Below are positions 26,426 to 36,370 of a DNA stretch of 64,000 bases, piece after piece. The stretch is from Frigoriflavimonas asaccharolytica (GTDB lineage Bacteria > Bacteroidota > Bacteroidia > Flavobacteriales > Weeksellaceae): assembly GCF_013294015.1 (NCBI RefSeq), contig NZ_JABSNO010000020.1:1-64000 (forward strand), written 5' to 3'. The translations under genes were made by a program, and so were the position numbers. The notes beneath the pieces were generated by a model. It saw only the letters and a program-made list of their open reading frames with translations. It was not told the origin of the DNA and did no database searches. Position 1 is the first letter of the stretch. Every line of letters starts with the position of its first letter.

Positions 26426-27055
26426 ATGAAAACAACTTTTACAGAGAAACAAATGCATATTTTGACCGTTGCAGAAGAATTAATAGCTAAAAAAGGTTTT
26501 GAAGGTACTTCTGTGAGAGATATTTCTTCAAAAGCTAAGATCAATGTTGCGATGATTTCCTATTATTTTGGCTCCAAAGAAAAAATGATGGCAAATCTTT
26601 ATCATTTCAGAGTTCAAAAAACGAGAGAGCATTTCGCGGAATTTGCAGAAACCATAAAAGATGGAAGACCAGAAATGCAGATGCGAGAAATCATCAAGTA
26701 TTTGACAACGCAACTCTTTAAATATAATTATTTCCACGGCTTCGTTACCCAAGAATTACGACATACAGAGCATTTAAAACAAGATTTGCTAGATTTCTAC
26801 AAACTTTGCGTAGAAAAAATAGATGAGATTATTAAAAAAGGAGTAGTGACTGGTACATTCAGTTTTGCACCAAAACCAGAGGATGTTCTTGTTAATATTC
26901 TAGGTTCTACACTCTTTACGATCAGAAATAAAAATTTTATAGAACTTTCTGTACCCTTTAAAAATGAAGAGCAATATATGAAAGAGGCAGAAAAAAAACT
27001 AAGAAATAGCCTTACTTTTACCACTTTTGCTATTTTGGGGTATGTAATTGATTAA
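26426..27055 (+). CDS. TetR/AcrR family transcription regulator
   Basis: 209 residues. The N-terminal DNA-binding domain has ILTVAEELIAKKGFEGTSVRDISSKA split over helices 1-2 and INVAMISYYFGSKEKMMANLY for helices 3-4. The C-terminal ligand/dimer domain is not specific enough to name an effector. It is divergent from the TatD-like gene (81 bp between starts) and followed by bamD; the target is unknown. Confidence 0.9.
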   Translation: MKTTFTEKQMHILTVAEELIAKKGFEGTSVRDISSKAKINVAMISYYFGSKEKMMANLYHFRVQKTREHFAEFAETIKDGRPEMQMREIIKYLTTQLFKYNYFHGFVTQELRHTEHLKQDLLDFYKLCVEKIDEIIKKGVVTGTFSFAPKPEDVLVNILGSTLFTIRNKNFIELSVPFKNEEQYMKEAEKKLRNSLTFTTFAILGYVID

Positions 27056-27102
27056 AATAAAGTTAAAGTCTCACAAATAAAATTTAATTGATAAAATTAT
27101 TT

Positions 27103-27110
27103 TATTTTTG
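27103..27110 (+). promoter_or_regulatory. Possible -7 box of bamD
   Basis: TATTTTTG fits TAnnTTTG and lies 50 nt before the bamD ATG. No convincing -33 TTTG is found at the right distance. Confidence 0.4.
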
Positions 27111-27160
27111 CAAATTGGTAAACTACTTTTTACGTAAAGTAAAACCTTACAAATTTATTT

Positions 27161-28156
27161 ATGAAAAAATACATTCTTATTCTTCTTGCATTTTTTACTG
27201 TTGCTGCTTGTAATTCTCAATACGATAAAGCGATGAAAAGCGCAGATAAAGATCTGATAATAAAAGCTGCAAACGATTATTACGCCAAGAAAAAATGGAC
27301 AAAAGCATTAGGTCTTTATGAAAGAGTAACCAATCTTGTTTCTGGTACAGATGAAATGGCAAACGTGGTTTATAATACAGCATATGCAAATTATTACGAC
27401 AAAAACTACAAATTAGCAGGTTATCAATTTAAAAACTTCTCTGTGAGTTTTCCGCAAGAGGATAGAACAGAAGATGCAGCTTACATGTCTGCACTATGCT
27501 ACTACAAAGGTTCTATGCAATATAATCTAGATCAATCTAGTACAGACTCTGCCATCAACGAGCTTCAGAACTTCATCAATAATTATCCTGAATCGGAGAA
27601 ATCCAAAAATATTAATGATTTAATAGATGAACTTTCTTACAAATTAGAATTTAAAGCGTACGAAAATGCAAAGCAGTATTACAAAATGGGTGAATACAAA
27701 GCTGCAAACGTCGCCTTCGAAAACGTACTGAACGATTTTCCAAGCACAAAATTGAGGGTTGATATTGTAGATTACCTAATGAAAGATCGATTTGAATTGG
27801 GTATGAAATCTAGTTATGATTTGAAGGAAGAACGTTTAGAAAGTGCAATAGCATATTCTAAACAGCTAGAAAGAGAGTTTCCTAATACAGATACGAGCAA
27901 AGATGCCGTAGCAATGAGAAAGAAACTAGAAGCTGAAAAAGTTTCATTTGGAAAATTAAAACTAGAAAGAAATTTTAAAATTGCAGAGCTTACAGCTAGA
28001 CAAAAACGTGAAGAAAACCGATTGGCAGATAAAAACAATAAGGAAGAAAACATGAAAAATCAGGAAAAAAGCGAAATCAATACAAGACAATCTTTACGTG
28101 ATAGTGCAAAAATTGCAACACCTCCACCAGCAGCAACTTTCAAAATTAAAAGATAA
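27161..28156 (+). CDS. bamD: Outer-membrane assembly lipoprotein BamD
   Basis: 331 residues with a lipoprotein signal (Cys17, TVAAC) and TPR-type helices: FVNLVSGTDEMANVVYNTA-like pairs, YQFKNFSVSFPQEDRTEDAAYMSA and YESSINELQNFINNYPES-type repeats in the YfiO/BamD pattern. It is the lipoprotein partner of BamA in barrel-protein insertion. The extra C-terminal charged coiled coil (AELTARQKREENRLADKNN) goes beyond the E. coli length (245). It leads the bamD-rpoZ-coaBC-DUF4835-recN block. Confidence 0.9.
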   Translation: MKKYILILLAFFTVAACNSQYDKAMKSADKDLIIKAANDYYAKKKWTKALGLYERVTNLVSGTDEMANVVYNTAYANYYDKNYKLAGYQFKNFSVSFPQEDRTEDAAYMSALCYYKGSMQYNLDQSSTDSAINELQNFINNYPESEKSKNINDLIDELSYKLEFKAYENAKQYYKMGEYKAANVAFENVLNDFPSTKLRVDIVDYLMKDRFELGMKSSYDLKEERLESAIAYSKQLEREFPNTDTSKDAVAMRKKLEAEKVSFGKLKLERNFKIAELTARQKREENRLADKNNKEENMKNQEKSEINTRQSLRDSAKIATPPPAATFKIKR

Positions 28157-28198
28157 GTTGTAGATTTGCAAAATCATTAGATAAATAATATACTGAAA

Positions 28199-28516
28199 AT
28201 GAGCGTAGAAAAATCCACAGCAGAATTAAGTACCATAACATATGATAGAAATAAAATAGAAGCGAACGTAGGTTCCATCTATGAAGCTATCGTTATTATG
28301 GGAAGAAGATCCGAGCAGATAAATGCAGAAATTCGTACAGAATTGCACAATAAATTAGATGAGTTTGCAGTACATAATGCAACTTTGGAAGAAGTTTTTG
28401 AAAATAGAGAGCAAATAGAAATCTCTAAACATTACGAAAAAATGCCAAAACCTACATCAATTGCTATTGCAGAATGGTTGAATGATGATATCTATTACAG
28501 AAAAACGGATAAATAA
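28199..28516 (+). CDS. rpoZ: RNA polymerase omega-like subunit (Bacteroidota RpoZ)
   Basis: 105 residues with the Rpb6/omega core (IYEAIVIMGRRSEQINAEIR) that clamps the beta-prime subunit. The order bamD-rpoZ-coaBC is the usual Bacteroidota one, and length and motifs agree. The terminator at 28540-28576 follows. Confidence 0.87.
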   Translation: MSVEKSTAELSTITYDRNKIEANVGSIYEAIVIMGRRSEQINAEIRTELHNKLDEFAVHNATLEEVFENREQIEISKHYEKMPKPTSIAIAEWLNDDIYYRKTDK

Positions 28517-28539
28517 AATCCATTTTTCTTACAATACCA

Positions 28540-28576
28540 AAAGCCGCAAAAATTATATTTTGTGGCTTTATTTTTT
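28540..28576 (+). terminator. Rho-independent terminator after rpoZ
   Basis: A 12-bp stem with one G-U pair (AAAGCCGCAAAA / TTTTGTGGCTTT) is followed by ATTTTTTATTT. It separates bamD-rpoZ from coaBC, so coaBC likely has its own promoter. Confidence 0.8.
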
Positions 28577-28631
28577 ATTTAAATCAGAGTTTCTCAAAAT
28601 TTCTGTAAATTAGTACCATCAATTAGACAAC

Positions 28632-29834
28632 ATGATTTTTCAAGGAAAGAAAATTTTAATCGCGATTTGTGGTGGTATTGCTGCCTATAAAATAAATCTA
28701 CTCATACGTGATTTTGTAAAAGCAGGAGCAGAAGTCCAGATCATTATGACCGAAGATGCAGAGAAATTTGTTTCAAAAGTTACACTTTCTACACTATCTA
28801 AAAATCCTGTATATTCTACATTTTATGATCAAAATGGAACTTGGCACAACCATGTAGAGCTTGCCTTGAACGCAGACGTCTTCCTAGTCGCTCCTTGTAC
28901 AGCAAACACTTTGGGCAAAATGGTACACGGAATTTCCGATAATCTTGTTTTGGCAACGTACCTTTCCGCGAAATGTCCAGTATTCATCGCACCAGCAATG
29001 GATTTGGATATGTATGCACATCCTTCTACCCAACAAAATTTAGCAATGGCAGAAGATTTTGGAAATATCATTATTCCTGCAGAATCTGGGGAATTGGCAA
29101 GTGGTTTGAATGGACTTGGAAGAATGGCAGAACCAGAAACGATTGTAGCATTAATAGCAGAATATTTTAGCGCATTTAATATAGAACAAACATTCTTAAA
29201 TAAAACTACCCTCATAACGGCAGGACCAACATACGAAGCTCTAGATCCTGTAAGATTTATAGGAAATCATTCCTCTGGAAAAATGGGATTTGCAATGGCA
29301 GAGGAAGCTGCGAATCGTGGTGCAAATGTTATTCTAATTTCTGGCCCTACAAATTGCAAAGCTAAAAACGAAAATATAAAAACCATCAATGTGGTTTCTG
29401 CAAAAGATATGTTTGCAGAAGTTTTCAATTATTATCAAGAGGTTGATATCGCTATTGCTTCTGCCGCAGTTGCAGATTATGCGCCAAAGATAATAGCAGA
29501 TGAAAAAATTAAAAAAAATGATCTTAATTTTACGCTAGAACTGATCAAGAACCCAGATATTTTGTTGGAAATGGGTAATCAAAAAAAGGATCAGTTTTTG
29601 GTAGGTTTTGCACTAGAAACTGAAAATGAAGAAGCAAATGCCAAAGGCAAATTGAAAAAGAAAAACCTAGATATGATTGTTCTAAATTCCCTCAGAGATA
29701 ATGGAGCAGGTTTTAAAGGGGATACCAACAAAATAAAAATAATTACAGAAAACGACATCCAAGAATTTGGTTTGAAATCTAAAAAAGAAGTTGCAAAAGA
29801 CATTCTGGATAGCATACAAAACATTTTAAAATAA
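28632..29834 (+). CDS. coaBC: Bifunctional phosphopantothenoylcysteine decarboxylase/synthetase
   Basis: 400 residues that make 4'-phosphopantetheine for coenzyme A. The CoaC flavin half has GGIAAYK, the catalytic His in WHNHVEL, and PCTANT. The substrate clamp PAMDLDMY has Asp where the E. coli form has Asn. The CoaB half starts with TAGPTYEALDPVRFIGNHSSGKMG. Both halves are complete. Confidence 0.95.
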   Translation: MIFQGKKILIAICGGIAAYKINLLIRDFVKAGAEVQIIMTEDAEKFVSKVTLSTLSKNPVYSTFYDQNGTWHNHVELALNADVFLVAPCTANTLGKMVHGISDNLVLATYLSAKCPVFIAPAMDLDMYAHPSTQQNLAMAEDFGNIIIPAESGELASGLNGLGRMAEPETIVALIAEYFSAFNIEQTFLNKTTLITAGPTYEALDPVRFIGNHSSGKMGFAMAEEAANRGANVILISGPTNCKAKNENIKTINVVSAKDMFAEVFNYYQEVDIAIASAAVADYAPKIIADEKIKKNDLNFTLELIKNPDILLEMGNQKKDQFLVGFALETENEEANAKGKLKKKNLDMIVLNSLRDNGAGFKGDTNKIKIITENDIQEFGLKSKKEVAKDILDSIQNILK

Positions 29835-29871
29835 AAATTTTAAGGTATCGTTATAGTAAAGCTAGAAAACA

Positions 29872-30774
29872 ATGAAAAAAATATTATACATACTCACATT
29901 TCTACTTTTTGCGCAATTTGCAACTGCACAAGAACTTTTGGCAAACGTGAATATCAATACGCAGCAATTGCCAGGAAGCAATGTGCAAACCTATAAAGTG
30001 CTAGAAAGAGATGTTCGGGATTTTATAAATAAAACAAGCTGGACGGGCAAAACCCTAGAGAATTTTGAAAAAGTAAAGTGCAATTTCTCCATGATTATTA
30101 CTGGTAGAGATGGAAATAGATTTAGCGGAAGCATCGTAGTTCAATCCGTTCGTCCTGTTTTCAATTCCACTTATGAGTCTCCCATTTTAAATATAAACGA
30201 CACAAAAATGTCTTTCGAATACGTTGAAAATGAAAATTTAATTTTCAACGAAAGACAATTTTCTGGCAAAAATCTTACGGATATCATAAGTTTTTATGTT
30301 TATTTAATTCTTGGCTACGATGCAGATACTTTTCAACAAAATGGTGGTCAACAGCATTTTGCAAAAGCACTGCTGGTCTCGCAAAACGCGCAAAATAGAG
30401 GTTATGATGGTTGGAGCCAAATAGACGGTCCAAAATCTAGAGGTTCTTTGATAGACGATATCGTTAATCCAAACTTTGCGACTTTACACAATATCAATTA
30501 TGCCTACCACCGTTCTGGTTTAGATAATATGTATCTTCAAGATCAATCTCAACCTAAAAAAATTATTGCAGACGCACTATTAAAATTGAAAACCTACGAA
30601 AGTACATTTCAACAAAATTATGCAATCAATCTTTTTCTAGATGTGAAAAGCCCAGAAATCTTTAATATTTTTGATTCCAACAATAACGGCGCTGTGAATA
30701 TGCAAGAAATAAAACAATTAATGACGACTTTTTCCCCAAAAAATATAGATACAAAATGGAGCAAATGGAAGTAA
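29872..30774 (+). CDS. Secreted DUF4835 protein
   Basis: 300 residues with a signal peptide (cleavage near FATAQ, residue 19). The block ELLANVNINTQQLPGSN and the ISFYVYLILGYDADTF stretch are typical of DUF4835, which sits between coaBC and recN in most Flavobacteriia. It has no recognised enzymatic motif. It may be periplasmic or exported; function unknown. Confidence 0.88.
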   Translation: MKKILYILTFLLFAQFATAQELLANVNINTQQLPGSNVQTYKVLERDVRDFINKTSWTGKTLENFEKVKCNFSMIITGRDGNRFSGSIVVQSVRPVFNSTYESPILNINDTKMSFEYVENENLIFNERQFSGKNLTDIISFYVYLILGYDADTFQQNGGQQHFAKALLVSQNAQNRGYDGWSQIDGPKSRGSLIDDIVNPNFATLHNINYAYHRSGLDNMYLQDQSQPKKIIADALLKLKTYESTFQQNYAINLFLDVKSPEIFNIFDSNNNGAVNMQEIKQLMTTFSPKNIDTKWSKWK

Positions 30775-30800
30775 AATTCTAAAGTTTTTTCCTATTTTTG

Positions 30801-30927
30801 GGCAGCTTAATCCACCTTCCAATCTCAAAACGAGGAACGAGTTTCGATGATTCAAATAAAAATTATGAATCAATCTTTTTGTTCCGCGTTGCTAGACAAA
30901 ACGGATTTCATTCAAGTCGGGCTGCAC
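30801..30927. repeat. Palindromic intergenic repeat, copy 2
   Basis: The ends match copy 1: GGCAGCTTAATCCACCTTCC at the left and GGATTTCATTCAAGTCGGGCTGC at the right (quoted in two parts of the element, 30801-30820 and 30903-30925). The central loop is longer than in copy 1 and carries ATCTTTTTGTTCCGCG. A TTG at 30798 makes this repeat look like a 62-residue extension of recN; it is not. Confidence 0.65.
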
Positions 30928-30983
30928 AACGCTACTTTATCTCATCTTATCAATCATTATTTATCATTCATCAATCTTTCCAA

Positions 30984-32633
30984 ATGCTTACAAGAATTTT
31001 TATCCAAAATTTTGCCTTAATAGAAACACTAGAAATTAATCTGCAAGATGGTTTGCAGGTAATCACTGGAGAAACTGGTGCAGGAAAATCAATAATATTG
31101 GGAGCATTGCGTCTAATTTTAGGAGAAAGAGCAGATTTGAAATCTATTGCAGATGCTGCAAAAAAAAGTGTAGTAGAAGCAGAATTTTCTATTCAAGACA
31201 ATTTAAAATCTTTTTTCGAAAAAAACGATCTAGATTTTGAATCACAAACCATCATCCGCAGAGAAATTTTGCCCTCTGGGAAATCTCGAGCTTTCATCAA
31301 TGATGTTCCCGTGACATTAGAAAACTTAAAAAAACTTTCCGAAAATTTAATAGATATTCATTCCCAATTTGAAAGTTCAAATATTTTTCAAGAAGAATTT
31401 CAATTCAAAATAATTGATGGTCTTTCCAAAAATAAAAGCTTTTTACCAGAGTATCAGGAAGTTTATGTGAAATACCAAGACTCTAAAAAAAGATTAATTC
31501 AATTAAAAAAAGATTTTGCAGAAGGAAATAAAGAAGCAGATTACAAAAATTTTCTTTTGAATGAATTGTTAGAAGCCAACCTGGAAGAAATGGATTTAGA
31601 AGATCTAGAAGATCAACTCAATACGCAAGAAAACGCAGGTGTAATTTCAGAAAATTTGAGCGAAATATTTGCCCGTTTAGATCAAGATGAAGTGGGAATG
31701 CTAGAATCTTATGCAGATATTCGCCAAAAATTATCTAAAGTTGCAGCACTTTCTCATCAATTTACAGAGTTGAATGATCGATTAGAAAGTAATTTCTTAG
31801 AATTCCGAGACGTAGTTTTTACGCTTCAAAACCTTTCTGAAGATATGGATTCTAATCCTGTTTTGTTGCAAAATTTAAGGAATGACATCAATAAAATCCA
31901 AACTTTATTTTCTAAACATCAAGTAGAATCTGTAGCAGATTTAATAAGAATAAAAAATGATTTAGACGGAAATCAACAAAATTTTCTAGATTTAGAAAAT
32001 CAAATTGAAAAAGAAACGCAAGACTTAATTAAAATAGAAAAAATACTTTCCGAAAAAGCAAAAATACTTTCTGAAAATAGAAAAAAAAGCATTCCTATCT
32101 TTATTAAAAAAATGGAAGCTTTGCTTTTTCAATTAGGTTTAGAAAAAGCTAATTTTCAAGTAGAATTGCCAGAAATTGAAGGTTTTTCTAAATTTGGAAA
32201 TGAATCTATAGAATATTTTTTCCGTGCAAATACCGGGTTTCCATTAAAGCCGATACAATCTGCAATCTCTGGTGGCGAACGATCTCGAGTGATGCTTGCT
32301 GTGAAGAAATTAATGGCAGAAAACTCTGAACTTCCAACGCTGATTTTAGACGAAATAGACACGGGTGTTTCTGGTAAAATTGCCAACGAAATGGGAAATG
32401 TGATGCAGGAAATGGCAAAAGATATGCAATTAATCGTCATCACTCATCTTGCACAAGTTGCTGCAAAAGGAAACCAAAATTATAAAGTTGTGAAAGAAGA
32501 AATTGAGGGCAAAACAAGATCCAACATTATATCTTTAAACCAAAAAGAAAAATTGCAAGAAATAGCGCAATTGCTTTCTGGCAGCAAAGTTACAGATGCA
32601 GCTTTGCAACAAGCAGAGGAACTGATGAAATAA
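30984..32633 (+). CDS. recN: DNA repair protein RecN
   Basis: 549 residues from the ATG at 30984 (MLTRIFIQNFALIE), which is the normal SMC-like start; the longer open frame upstream reads through an intergenic repeat. Walker A GETGAGKS is at residues 29-36, a coiled-coil hinge region fills the middle, and the ABC signature ISGGERSRVMLA and Walker B TLILDEIDTGVSG lie near the C-terminus. RecN acts at double-strand breaks. Confidence 0.94.
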   Translation: MLTRIFIQNFALIETLEINLQDGLQVITGETGAGKSIILGALRLILGERADLKSIADAAKKSVVEAEFSIQDNLKSFFEKNDLDFESQTIIRREILPSGKSRAFINDVPVTLENLKKLSENLIDIHSQFESSNIFQEEFQFKIIDGLSKNKSFLPEYQEVYVKYQDSKKRLIQLKKDFAEGNKEADYKNFLLNELLEANLEEMDLEDLEDQLNTQENAGVISENLSEIFARLDQDEVGMLESYADIRQKLSKVAALSHQFTELNDRLESNFLEFRDVVFTLQNLSEDMDSNPVLLQNLRNDINKIQTLFSKHQVESVADLIRIKNDLDGNQQNFLDLENQIEKETQDLIKIEKILSEKAKILSENRKKSIPIFIKKMEALLFQLGLEKANFQVELPEIEGFSKFGNESIEYFFRANTGFPLKPIQSAISGGERSRVMLAVKKLMAENSELPTLILDEIDTGVSGKIANEMGNVMQEMAKDMQLIVITHLAQVAAKGNQNYKVVKEEIEGKTRSNIISLNQKEKLQEIAQLLSGSKVTDAALQQAEELMK

Positions 32634-32643
32634 AATACAAAAC

Positions 32644-33936
32644 ATGAAAAATTTTTTGACGGTATTTACCATTCTTATTTGCAATCTTATTTTTGCACAA
32701 AATGGCTACAAAATCACTGTGAAAACAAACGGAACTACAGATGATTTGCTGTATCTTAAACTATACAATGGTACCTACAGCAGCAATAATATTATAGATT
32801 CTGCTAGAATAGACTCCAACAATAAAACCGTTACTTTTAATCAAACTAAAAAAATTATTGGTTCCATTTATCGGCTTGAATTAAAATCTAATCCTAAAAT
32901 AAAAGCGGATATTATAATAGAAAACAATAGTAAACCTATTTTTACTTTAGAAGGAAATAGTTTGTTTGCATTATCCACAGAAAATCAACTTAATAAAGAT
33001 TTTTTAGCATACCAAAAAATGTCAGGAAGTAACGATCCAAAATTAGCTGCATTACAATCTCTTCAAAAAAAATCGCCCAATTCTGCGCTCAATCTATTTA
33101 CAATTTTGGAGCAAAAAAGGTTGATGAAAATACCCGAAGATCTTTCTGCTAAAGTTTTGGTGAGAAATGAATTTTTCAATGGGATAGATTTGAATGATAA
33201 ACAAATAAAATTGATGCCCAATTTTTTTCAAGTTTTGTATAGGTATATCACAATTTTGCCAGTTGATAATGATAATTATAAAGAAAATGTTGATATTTTG
33301 CTAAAAGGCCAAAATTGCGAGAGCAAGAATTTTATTTTTTATCTGGGTTGGATTTTCAAAAATTTAGAATATTTCAGTCAAAATAATATGAACGAAAGTT
33401 TTAATTATGTTTTTAATAAATATTTGAACGATGAAAAATGTATTAAAACGAATAAGATATTTTATGATCAAAATTTGCTAAGATTAAATTCTTTGGAAGC
33501 AGTTCAGATTGGATCGATAATTCCGCAAATAGAAATGCAAGCTTTTGAGGACAAAAACTATTTGCTTTCTAATATTTATTCGAAATCTAAATATACCTTT
33601 ATGATGTTTTTTGATCCAGATTGTAGCCATTGTAATGAACAAGCTCCCAAAGTTGTAAAATATTTTGATGAATTGAAGTTGAAGGGAATTGATGTACAAA
33701 CGATCTCTTTTCTAAACACGCCAAATGAAATAGATTGGCAAAAATTCACCAACGAATATATGAGAAGCGGTTGGATAAATGTAAAAAATAAAAATAGCAA
33801 AACAGATTATCAAGCAAAATTGCAAACGTACAGTAATCCAAATTTTTTCCTCCTTGATCAAAATGGAAAAATATTACTAAAAATTTTTAGCGAGCAACAT
33901 ATAAATAATATTATTTCAGATAAAGCTAAGGAATAA
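32644..33936 (+). CDS. Secreted thioredoxin-like (TlpA-type) protein
   Basis: 430 residues with a signal peptide (cleavage near IFAQ, residue 19). The N-terminal 100 residues form a DUF4369-like strand domain. The C-terminal 130 residues are a thioredoxin fold with the redox site CSHC (Cys327, Cys330) in FFDPDCSHCNEQAPK. Probably a periplasmic or outer-membrane-associated disulfide handling protein, with partners unknown. It starts 10 nt after recN. Confidence 0.82.
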   Translation: MKNFLTVFTILICNLIFAQNGYKITVKTNGTTDDLLYLKLYNGTYSSNNIIDSARIDSNNKTVTFNQTKKIIGSIYRLELKSNPKIKADIIIENNSKPIFTLEGNSLFALSTENQLNKDFLAYQKMSGSNDPKLAALQSLQKKSPNSALNLFTILEQKRLMKIPEDLSAKVLVRNEFFNGIDLNDKQIKLMPNFFQVLYRYITILPVDNDNYKENVDILLKGQNCESKNFIFYLGWIFKNLEYFSQNNMNESFNYVFNKYLNDEKCIKTNKIFYDQNLLRLNSLEAVQIGSIIPQIEMQAFEDKNYLLSNIYSKSKYTFMMFFDPDCSHCNEQAPKVVKYFDELKLKGIDVQTISFLNTPNEIDWQKFTNEYMRSGWINVKNKNSKTDYQAKLQTYSNPNFFLLDQNGKILLKIFSEQHINNIISDKAKE

Positions 33937-34012
33937 AGAGAATTTGCGTTGGAATATTGATGACTATTGTAACTTTTTTCTAAATTCTATACTAATAACT
34001 TAAAGTAAGAAA

Positions 34013-35482
34013 ATGTACAGAAAACTATTGCGTTTAGAATTCAAAAATTTTTTTAGAAATCCACAATTGAGTGCCAATATTGCCATGAAAATTTTCATGG
34101 GATTTGGAATTATCTATTTTAGTTTGGCATTTATTGGTGCTGCTTTTGGTTTATTTTTCTTTGTAAGGAAAGAATTAAATGCAGATCCAGTGCAGATTTT
34201 TTGTCGTTATTTTATCTATTATTGGGCTGCAGATTTGCTGATCAGATACATGCTGCAGCAAATGCCAACGCAAAATATCAAACCCTTTCTCACTCAAAAT
34301 ATCACAAAGAAAAAACTCGTTTTGTATACCATCATCAAGACGATAAGTCATTTTTTCAACTGGGCAATTCTTCTATTTTTAATTCCATTTTGCGCATTGA
34401 TGCTGTACTATGATTATTCTATCATTGGTACCATCGGTTTTTTTCTGGGGATTTTTTCTATAATACTATTTAATAATTTTTTAAATATATTATTAAACGG
34501 AAAGACGCTTGTTCTCGTCATTACATCCATTTTAATTTTCGGTTTAGCAGCTTTAGAATATTTTGGAATCTTTGCAATTTCCAACTATTCAGAATTGTTT
34601 TTTTATAGTTTGTACAATACAATAGGTGCTTTCGTCATTCCTTTAGCCCTACTATTTGCTGCTATGTATTTAGCTTTTAAAAGTATTTACGATGATTTTT
34701 ATTTAGATCAAGGTTTAGAATTAAAGAAAGCTGAAGGCAAAACAGAAAATATAGAATTTCTAAATAAATTTGGAGTTATCGGTACATTTTTAAATAATGA
34801 CATCCGGCTTTTGAAAAGGAGTAAAGCGGCAAAGCAAGCCGTTTTTGGCAGTTTAATGTTTCTGTGTTATGGTTTGTTAATTTACACACCTGGTTCTTTT
34901 TATCAGTCAGATTTTATGAAATTCTTCTGTGGCTTATTTGTTACGGGTGGTTTTGTGTTTATGTTTGCCCAAAAAGTTCCAGCATGGGATAGTTCTTATT
35001 ATCCATTGATGATGACGCAAAATGTGCCCTACAAACAATACCTTAAAGCAAAATGGTCTTTAGTAGTAGTAGCTGTTTTGCTTTGTATGGTCGTTTCTAC
35101 TGCTTATATTATATTAAGCTGGGAGTTTTATTTAATCATTTTTGCGGGCGGATTGTACAATATCGGGGTCAATTCTTATCTCACGTTAATTTCTGGTGCT
35201 TACAACAAGCAACCCATAGATCTAAATTCTAAAGCAAAATCTATGGGCGGCAAAAATAATTTTAATATTAAATTGATTTTAATGATGCTTCCACAAATGC
35301 TTTTGCCAATGGCAGTTTTTTCAGGGATGAAATATTTTTTTGGAATGACAGCAGCAATCGCTGCGATAGGTTTTTTAGGATTGATAGGTTTTCTGCTGAG
35401 AGATAAAATCTTTGATTACATCGTAAAAATTTATAAAACAGAAAAATATACTACTATAGAAGCCTTCAAAAAGACAGAATAG
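34013..35482 (+). CDS. ABC transporter permease, DUF5687 type
   Basis: 489 residues with about 10-12 membrane segments and the DUF5687 start (LLRLEFKNFFRNPQLSANI). The ATPase gene follows 82 nt downstream, so the two form an exporter pair. The substrate is not evident. The final segments and the motif PAWDSSYYPLMMTQNVPYKQYL are as in flavobacterial relatives. Confidence 0.83.
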   Translation: MYRKLLRLEFKNFFRNPQLSANIAMKIFMGFGIIYFSLAFIGAAFGLFFFVRKELNADPVQIFCRYFIYYWAADLLIRYMLQQMPTQNIKPFLTQNITKKKLVLYTIIKTISHFFNWAILLFLIPFCALMLYYDYSIIGTIGFFLGIFSIILFNNFLNILLNGKTLVLVITSILIFGLAALEYFGIFAISNYSELFFYSLYNTIGAFVIPLALLFAAMYLAFKSIYDDFYLDQGLELKKAEGKTENIEFLNKFGVIGTFLNNDIRLLKRSKAAKQAVFGSLMFLCYGLLIYTPGSFYQSDFMKFFCGLFVTGGFVFMFAQKVPAWDSSYYPLMMTQNVPYKQYLKAKWSLVVVAVLLCMVVSTAYIILSWEFYLIIFAGGLYNIGVNSYLTLISGAYNKQPIDLNSKAKSMGGKNNFNIKLILMMLPQMLLPMAVFSGMKYFFGMTAAIAAIGFLGLIGFLLRDKIFDYIVKIYKTEKYTTIEAFKKTE

Positions 35483-35564
35483 TTAATTTCAAAAGTTGAT
35501 TTATCAATTGAGAAAAATTCAATGATAAGTTATTCAGTTATCATCAACCATTAATTATAAAATT

Positions 35565-36284
35565 ATGATTTCAGTTCAAAATATTTCAAAAACCTACGGT
35601 GCAGTTTGCGTACTTAATATTGCATCTTTAGAAATTCCAAAAGGAGAAACTTTTGGTTTGGTAGGGAATAATGGTGCCGGCAAAACTACCTTTTTTAGTC
35701 TGCTTTTAGATCTGATAAAACCATCTTCTGGTAGCATTTCTATTGCAGATGAAAAAGTGAACGAAGGTGAAAAATGGAAAAATAAAGTAACCGCTTTTAT
35801 AGACGAATCCTTCTTAATTGGCTATTTAACGCCAGAAGAATATTTTTATTTCTTAGGAGAATTGCGATCCCAGACAAAAGCTCAAGTAGATGAGTTTTTA
35901 AAACAATTTTCAGAATTCTTTAATGGAGAAATTTTGCAAGGAAAAAAATATATCCGAGATCTATCTAAAGGAAATCAGAAAAAAGTGGGAATTGTGGGAG
36001 CGTTAATTGGCAATCCAGAAATTATTGTTTTAGATGAGCCTTTTGCAAATTTAGATCCATCTACACAATTCAAACTAAAAAAACTAATTAAAGATTGGTC
36101 TGCAAACGAGCAAGTTACCTTCTTGATTTCCAGCCACGATTTGGCTCATACCACGGAAGTTTGCAACAGAATTGTCCTGTTAAATAAAGGCGAATTGGCG
36201 AAAGATATTAAAACTACACCAGAAACTTTACAAGAATTAGAAAATTTCTTTTCGGCATCTGTAAATGATAATGGTTTAGTTTAA
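35565..36284 (+). CDS. ABC transporter ATP-binding protein
   Basis: 239 residues. Walker A is GNNGAGKTT at 34-42, the signature loop reads LSKGNQKKVG, Walker B is IIVLDEPFANLD and the H-loop is SSHDLAH. It is the energising subunit for the DUF5687 permease upstream. An export function is likely for this group. Confidence 0.92.
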   Translation: MISVQNISKTYGAVCVLNIASLEIPKGETFGLVGNNGAGKTTFFSLLLDLIKPSSGSISIADEKVNEGEKWKNKVTAFIDESFLIGYLTPEEYFYFLGELRSQTKAQVDEFLKQFSEFFNGEILQGKKYIRDLSKGNQKKVGIVGALIGNPEIIVLDEPFANLDPSTQFKLKKLIKDWSANEQVTFLISSHDLAHTTEVCNRIVLLNKGELAKDIKTTPETLQELENFFSASVNDNGLV

Positions 36285-36318
36285 TTTTTTTGATTAATCT
36301 ACATCTTTTTAAAGATAT

Positions 36319-36354
36319 AAAAAGCCTCTCAATGCATACATGAAAGGCTTTTTT
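36319..36354 (+). terminator. Rho-independent terminator after ABC operon
   Basis: Arms AAAAAGCCT and AGGCTTTTTT bracket a 17-nt loop. The T run serves the plus strand and the A run on the other side the converging minus-strand gene. Confidence 0.7.
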
Positions 36355-36370
36355 GAATCTAATATATTTT

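Noticed and set aside
30798-30983. N-terminal extension of RecN by 62 residues
   Set aside because: The extension starts at a TTG inside a palindromic repeat; RecN family sequence begins exactly at the ATG at 30984.
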